A stretch of DNA of 64,000 nt from Flavobacterium sp. 1355 (GTDB taxonomy: Bacteria; Bacteroidota; Bacteroidia; Flavobacteriales; Flavobacteriaceae): positions 124,001 to 188,000 of the forward strand of contig NZ_JAFICC010000005.1 in assembly GCF_017833415.1 (NCBI RefSeq). The letters are read 5' to 3'. This document shows positions 60,524-64,000 of the stretch, piece after piece (within the stretch, counting starts at the first letter, position 1; each line of letters begins with the position of its first letter). Made by a program: the position numbers and the translations under genes. The notes under the pieces are model-generated. The model ran no database searches and was not told the DNA's origin. It was given only the letters and a program-made list of their open reading frames with translations.

Positions 60524-60868
60524 TTACCCAGCCGCCCAATTTCGAATTCTTTTCCTTATCGGAATGTCCTTTTCGGGCGCTATGTTCTCAAAGGCGTCGT
60601 TTTCAGCCTCATCGCCCTTGTTAGTCTCAATATCCCTTTCAAACTCCTTTAAAGGGTCATTCTCTATAAGGCCCTTTTCGATGTCCTTTCCGGTTATGTC
60701 TTTGGGGTCGCTTTGGGGTTCCTTTTAAGGGTTCTGCGGGTCATAGGGGTTGGGTGTTTTTGGCTGTGGTTTTTGGGTCTTTGATCGGGTTTTGGGAATT
60801 ACGGTGGTGCTTGTGGTAATTTTTGGTTGTATGGGAGTTTGTCGTTTTATTTTTTGAATTAGATTATT
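60524..60868 (-). pseudogene. Relic of a small Pro/Lys/Asp-rich protein gene (copy 2)
   Basis: The minus-strand frame reads RQTPIQPKITTSTTVIPK, then PNPYDPQNP, an in-frame TAA, then KEPQSDPKDITGKDIEKGL, ENDPLKEFERDIETNKGDEAE, NDAFENIAPEKDIPIRKR and a stop. Copy 1 at 13318 has Tyr at the stop position but loses the frame later, so together they define one ancestral protein. No ATG with a ribosome site was found at the 5' end. No known domain. Confidence 0.55.
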
Positions 60869-60933
60869 GCTGTTGTTTTTTTTTTAAAGAGAGTGTTGCG
60901 GGGCGGGTTGGGCTGTTTGTTTTTTTTTAAATA

Positions 60934-61047
60934 TTTTTTTTGGAGCTTTTTCCCGCTATCCGTTCCAATCTTTTGTGCCGAACCCCGGCACAAAAGGATT
61001 TCCACTGCACACGAGCGGAGCGAACTGGCGAAGCAATCAGGGCTAGG
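60934..61047 (+). repeat. Dispersed flavobacterial repeat, copy H (full)
   Basis: TTTTTTTTGGAGCTTTTTCCCGC, the perfect hairpin CTTTTGTGCCG-AACCC-CGGCACAAAAG, then GAGCGGAGCGAACTGGCGAAGCAATCAGGGC. It is nearly identical to copy B and has the same neighbour on its left (the relic frame). Same orientation as the others. Confidence 0.85.
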
Positions 61048-61049
61048 GC

Positions 61050-61540
61050 TGCAGGGCCTATTTTGCGTTGGAGAAATGTAAATTGGAGAAATGTAAAATT
61101 AAATTCAATTGTTGTATTTCTAATTTACAGGTGGTGCAAAAAAACAAGTATTTTTTCGTAAAATATTTTCTTGTTTTTTTGTCTAATAAAAAGGAAACGA
61201 AAACAAAAAATCTACTAATGTATTGATTAAAAGTTTTTTAAGTAAAATAAGGTGCCAATTGTCTTCAATTGGCGCCTGTTGGCTTTTTGTGACCTCGCCG
61301 GACAAATTACAGTAAAATTTATGGAAGATTTGAAGAGATTGGCTTATTACTGGCAAGGGCTGTCTTTCATTGGCTTTATAAATTTGGTTTGGATGTCCTG
61401 TCGGGGATTGACGAGATTTTTTAAAAACTGAATTTTGTAAATTTATCTGGGTTGTTGGGAATGCTTCAAGGAATAAGCTCACCATCATTATTTGAATGTC
61501 GTTCTTGCCACTAAAGTTGTCGGCAATTCCATTTTACCAG
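61050..61540. other. Spacer without recognised genes
   Basis: A minus-strand frame of 101 codons (61183-61488) has no resemblance to known proteins and overlaps a hairpin, so it is not called. A terminator-like hairpin lies at 61251-61276. Confidence 0.4.
61251..61276. terminator. Hairpin, possible terminator
   Basis: GGTGCCAATTG-TCTT-CAATTGGCGCC, an 11-base stem with one G-T pair. A T-run follows only after a further 14 bases. No gene ends directly before it. Confidence 0.4.
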
Positions 61541-61600
61541 TTTTGGCTACTTAAATTATGGTTTTGGCTAAATTTTCTTTTCTGTATCTGCGCAAATTTG
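61541..61600 (+). promoter_or_regulatory. AraC-type operator and promoter of the SDR operon
   Basis: Direct repeats TTTTGGCTAC (61541) and TTTTGGCTAA (61562) are exactly 21 bases apart, and the -7 box CAAATTTG has its TTTG at 61597, 35 bases after the second repeat starts. This is the same geometry as the hydrolase promoter at 12045-12104. The start codon of the SDR gene follows at 61629. Confidence 0.7.
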
Positions 61601-61628
61601 CAACATAATAATACTAAAAATAATCATT

Positions 61629-62393
61629 ATGTCATCGCAAAGTAAAATTGCAGTAGTAACAGGAGGGAGCCGCGGTCTTGGAAAAGATATGGCAATCAAT
61701 CTTGCCAAAAACGGATTGGATATAGTTTTAACCTATAACACTCAAAAAGAAACAGCAGAAAATGTTGTAAAACAAATTCATGATATCGGACAAAAGGCGG
61801 CCGCTATAAGACTAGACGTCTCAGATTCTTCTAGTTTTGATATGTTTAGAAAAGATCTTGGAGACCAAATAACCAATTACTTCCACTCAGATGGTATTGA
61901 TTTTTTGATTAATAATGCGGGGTTTATTCACTATGCAAATTTTGATGCTATCAATGAAGCTCAATTTACAGAAATGGAAAATGTACACCTTAGAGGTCCA
62001 TTTTTTCTTACACAAAAATTATTGCCATTACTAAGAGCTTACGGAGGAATTGTAAATGTTTCTTCAGGACTAACCCGTTTTGCCACGCCGGGATTTGCAG
62101 CTTATGCAGCACTAAAAGGAGCAATGGAGACATTGACAAAATATCAGGCAAAAGAACTCGGTGCAAGAAACATAAGAGTAAATGTTATTGCTCCGGGTGC
62201 TATCGAAACCGATATTATGGGCGGTGCGGTACGTGACAATGTAGAAATGAACCAATACCTGGCTTCGCAAACTGCTCTTGGAAGAGTTGGACTACCCGAG
62301 GACATTGGGGGAGTGGTAGCCTTTTTATGCAGTGATGCCGGCGGGTGGATTAATGCTCAGCGAATAGAAATTTCAGGAGGTTCAAATCTATAA
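61629..62393 (+). CDS. Short-chain dehydrogenase/reductase
   Basis: 254 residues, classical SDR. The cofactor motif VTGGSRGLGKDMA is at the N-terminus, then LINNAGFIHYANF, the catalytic Ser in IVNVSSGL, the Tyr/Lys pair in YAALKGAMETLTK, and the cofactor turn VIAPGAIETDI. The C-terminus GGVVAFLCSDAGGWINAQRIEISGG (in parts) is typical of 3-ketoacyl-ACP-reductase-like enzymes. Residues after the second beta strand (LTYNTQKETAE) allow NADPH. Substrate unknown. It is the first gene of an operon with a SnoaL-like gene and an AraC regulator, from a promoter with two AraC-type half-sites. Confidence 0.92.
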   Translation: MSSQSKIAVVTGGSRGLGKDMAINLAKNGLDIVLTYNTQKETAENVVKQIHDIGQKAAAIRLDVSDSSSFDMFRKDLGDQITNYFHSDGIDFLINNAGFIHYANFDAINEAQFTEMENVHLRGPFFLTQKLLPLLRAYGGIVNVSSGLTRFATPGFAAYAALKGAMETLTKYQAKELGARNIRVNVIAPGAIETDIMGGAVRDNVEMNQYLASQTALGRVGLPEDIGGVVAFLCSDAGGWINAQRIEISGGSNL

Positions 62394-62459
62394 TTAGACT
62401 TAAAAATAGTTGATCATAGTTGATAAGCTGAATGTTACATACAATTAGAAGAATATAAA

Positions 62460-62897
62460 ATGGAAAAAGAAGATAAAGGAGTAGTCAAAGCTCTTTCGAA
62501 ACAGGAAATAGATACCATTGAAAGGTTTTATGCAGCATGGAAACTTAAAAAGCCAGAAGTATTAGACGAAGTCTGCATGCCCGACTGGAAAGATATTCCG
62601 CTCGCACCACATCAAGAAGATAACCCAAAAGGACTGCAGGCAATTATGAAATTTTTGTTCGAATTATGTCCTGATATAGAAATCGTAATTCATGAGATAT
62701 TTGGCAGTCACGAGCGTGCAGCTGTAAGAGCCTCAATGCAATTTACGCATGTAAAGGAAATTATGGGAATCCCTCCAACGAATAAGAAAGTAACAATAGC
62801 ACTGCATGAATTTCATTATATGCAAAATGGCAAACTTACCCATACCTGGCATTTAGAAGACTGGTTTGGTCTTTTGATGCAGAGCAAACAGGAATAA
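62460..62897 (+). CDS. SnoaL-like (NTF2-fold) protein
   Basis: 145 residues of the SnoaL/ester-cyclase-like group: TIERFYAAWKLKKPEVLDEVC, DIPLAPHQEDNPKGLQAIMKF, a central CPDIEIVIHEIFGSHERAAVR, then FHYMQNGKLTHTWHLEDWFGL. The conserved W-H-x-x-D and the late Asp are in place. NTF2-fold proteins of this kind either catalyse small-molecule cyclisation or act as ligand-binding partners. The gene follows the SDR by 66 bases on the same strand. With the SDR it probably acts on the same, unknown, small molecule that the AraC regulator senses. Confidence 0.85.
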   Translation: MEKEDKGVVKALSKQEIDTIERFYAAWKLKKPEVLDEVCMPDWKDIPLAPHQEDNPKGLQAIMKFLFELCPDIEIVIHEIFGSHERAAVRASMQFTHVKEIMGIPPTNKKVTIALHEFHYMQNGKLTHTWHLEDWFGLLMQSKQE

Positions 62898-62992
62898 AAA
62901 ATCTAATTGGCATTCGTATAATAATTTTTTGAATATACTTTTAAAAGAATTCATCTGAATTGAGAGTGTCAAAAAAATGTAAATTTGTATCT

Positions 62993-63904
62993 ATGGAAGT
63001 AATTAGAATAAAAAGCATCACAGAGTATCATCGCTTTAGAGGGCTTCCTAAGCCGGAACATCCTTTAATAAGTCTGGTCGATTATGCACAGGTAAAATTC
63101 CCTGATGATGAAAAAACGACAAACATTGTGATGGATTTTTATTCTATTGCTTTAAAACGCGATATTGGAGCCAAACTCTATTATGGTCAGCAGGTTTACG
63201 ATTTTGACGAAGGTATAATGTCATTTATAGCACCGGGGCAGGTTTTGCGACTGGAGCAGGATCCTGATTCATTACATAAAGGCGCGGGGTATTTATTGCA
63301 AATTCACCCTGATTTTTTATGGAATTCATCACTGGCAAAAAATATTAAGAACTACACGTTTTTTGATTATTCAATTAATGAAGCACTATTTCTTTCTGAA
63401 AAAGAGGAAAATATCATTGTAAATATTTTTGAAAATATAAGAGAAGAATACCACATCAACATTGATAGATTTACGCAGGATTTAATAATTGCGCAGATAG
63501 AATTGCTGCTCAAATATTGCGACAGATATTACAATCGCCAATTTCTTACAAGAAAAATCAGCAGTCATCAAATACTATCAAAAGTTGAAGAATTTTTGAA
63601 TAATTATTTTGATGATAAAAACCGTGACGAAAGAAATCTTCTTTCTGTCCAGACTGTTGCTGATAATATGAATGTTTCTTCAGATTATTTAAGCAATTTA
63701 CTGAAGCTTCATACTGGTCAGAATACGCAGCAGCATATTCACAATAAGCTCATCGAAAAAGCCAAAGAAAAACTTTCTACTACTAGTTTGTCAATTAGTG
63801 AAATTGCGTATGAGCTGGGATTCGAACACCTTCAGAGCTTTAGTAAATTGTTCAAAAACAAAACAAACGAAACACCCTTAGAGTTTAGAGCTAAGTTTAA
63901 TTAA
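62993..63904 (+). CDS. AraC-family transcriptional regulator (paralogue of the 11-kb gene)
   Basis: 303 residues from the ATG giving MEVIRIKSITEYHRFRGLP. A TTG 11 codons upstream is in frame but lies in a poor context. The sensory half has LPKPEHPLISLVDYAQVKF and YGQQVYDFDEGIMSFIAPGQ. The C-terminal double HTH is SVQTVADNMNVSSDYLSNLL and LSISEIAYELGFEHLQSFSK, then FKNKTNETPLEFR. It is about half identical by eye to the protein at 11003-11917, with the same domain lengths. It closes the SDR operon and probably controls its own promoter at 61541-61600. Nothing further is seen to the window end. Confidence 0.93.
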   Translation: MEVIRIKSITEYHRFRGLPKPEHPLISLVDYAQVKFPDDEKTTNIVMDFYSIALKRDIGAKLYYGQQVYDFDEGIMSFIAPGQVLRLEQDPDSLHKGAGYLLQIHPDFLWNSSLAKNIKNYTFFDYSINEALFLSEKEENIIVNIFENIREEYHINIDRFTQDLIIAQIELLLKYCDRYYNRQFLTRKISSHQILSKVEEFLNNYFDDKNRDERNLLSVQTVADNMNVSSDYLSNLLKLHTGQNTQQHIHNKLIEKAKEKLSTTSLSISEIAYELGFEHLQSFSKLFKNKTNETPLEFRAKFN

Positions 63905-64000
63905 TCGTTTTATTTAAGTTTTTAAAGTCTCTTTTTGCAGGGAGAAAATAAATGTAAAAAATCCAAAGTTACCTTGCCTGATTGCGTAATTGAAAAAAGG

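Larger units (their letters stand above)
60433..61049 (+). repeat. Long duplicated segment, copy 2
   Basis: Collinear with 13176-13812: the shared start ATTAAAATTTTC.CTGGGAAGGTTTAGTATTGCC, the decayed minus-strand frame, TTGTATGGGAGTTTGTCG and the full dispersed repeat at the end. The last 250 bases are the most similar. The copies are 47 kb apart in the same orientation and could support deletion or duplication of everything between by recombination. Confidence 0.75.

Noticed and set aside
61183..61488. 101-codon minus-strand open frame
   Set aside because: It overlaps a stable hairpin and the translated sequence looks like chance translation.
1..64000. CRISPR array
   Set aside because: No regularly spaced direct repeats with variable spacers were found; the repeats present are dispersed or follow single genes.

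Overview
The window looks like chromosomal DNA of a Bacteroidota species, most likely Flavobacterium or a close relative. The reasons are AT-rich spacers, promoters with a xAnnTTTG -7 box, many lipoproteins with a Cys directly after the signal peptide, LytTR/LytS-type regulators without flagellar genes, and a dispersed intergenic repeat of a kind I recall from flavobacteria. No rRNA or complete tRNA gene was found. Base composition is uneven: about 33-54 kb is visibly GC-richer than the AT-rich flanks.

1-8.4 kb is a low-oxygen/stress cluster: the end of a cation P-type ATPase, a beta-CASP metallo-hydrolase, an ATP-cone nuclease, Hsp20, a two-component system and PEP synthase (ppsA). The kinase has a FixL-like PAS domain with the haem-ligand His and distal Arg in place. 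Its partner is a receiver fused to a CRP/FNR-type DNA-binding module, so FixJ and FixK roles sit in one protein. Three matching FNR-like palindromes (ATGAY-N4-RTCAT) lie upstream of hsp20 and ppsA and are its likely operators.

8.6-13.1 kb holds dinD, a lipoprotein, a small membrane protein with an AraC regulator, and an alpha/beta hydrolase. 13.2-33 kb is accessory DNA. It contains a duplicated relic segment, a broken AlbA_2 gene, an IS6 element and its remnant, a LytS/LytTR pair, a three-gene operon starting with a secreted Hcp/TssD-like protein, and an ECF sigma module. The sigma module has three promoter copies of identical geometry. Also here are a cold-shock pseudogene, an IS1-type transposase in two frames, tRNA/integrase-junction remnants and small exported proteins.

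33-44 kb is a DNA repair and mutagenesis block: RadC-like JAB protein, exonuclease VII (xseA-xseB), UvrD/PcrA-like helicase, two small proteins, AlkB-like dioxygenase, DnaE-type polymerase and a Y-family polymerase. 44.4-54 kb has stand-alone receivers, a multi-PAS kinase, a large unknown alpha-rich protein, CinA, a DUF6766 protein and a CheB-like methylesterase.

54.7-61 kb has a quinone-reductase-like flavoprotein with a CRP-type regulator, then a minus-strand array of unrelated small genes. Each gene in the array is followed within 5-8 bases by a foldable repeat whose ends resemble integron attC sites. The second copy of the relic segment follows. 61.5-64 kb encodes an SDR, a SnoaL-like protein and a second AraC paralogue. 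Its promoter carries the same 21-bp-spaced TTTTGGCTAC direct repeats, at the same distance from the -7 box, as the hydrolase promoter at 12 kb.
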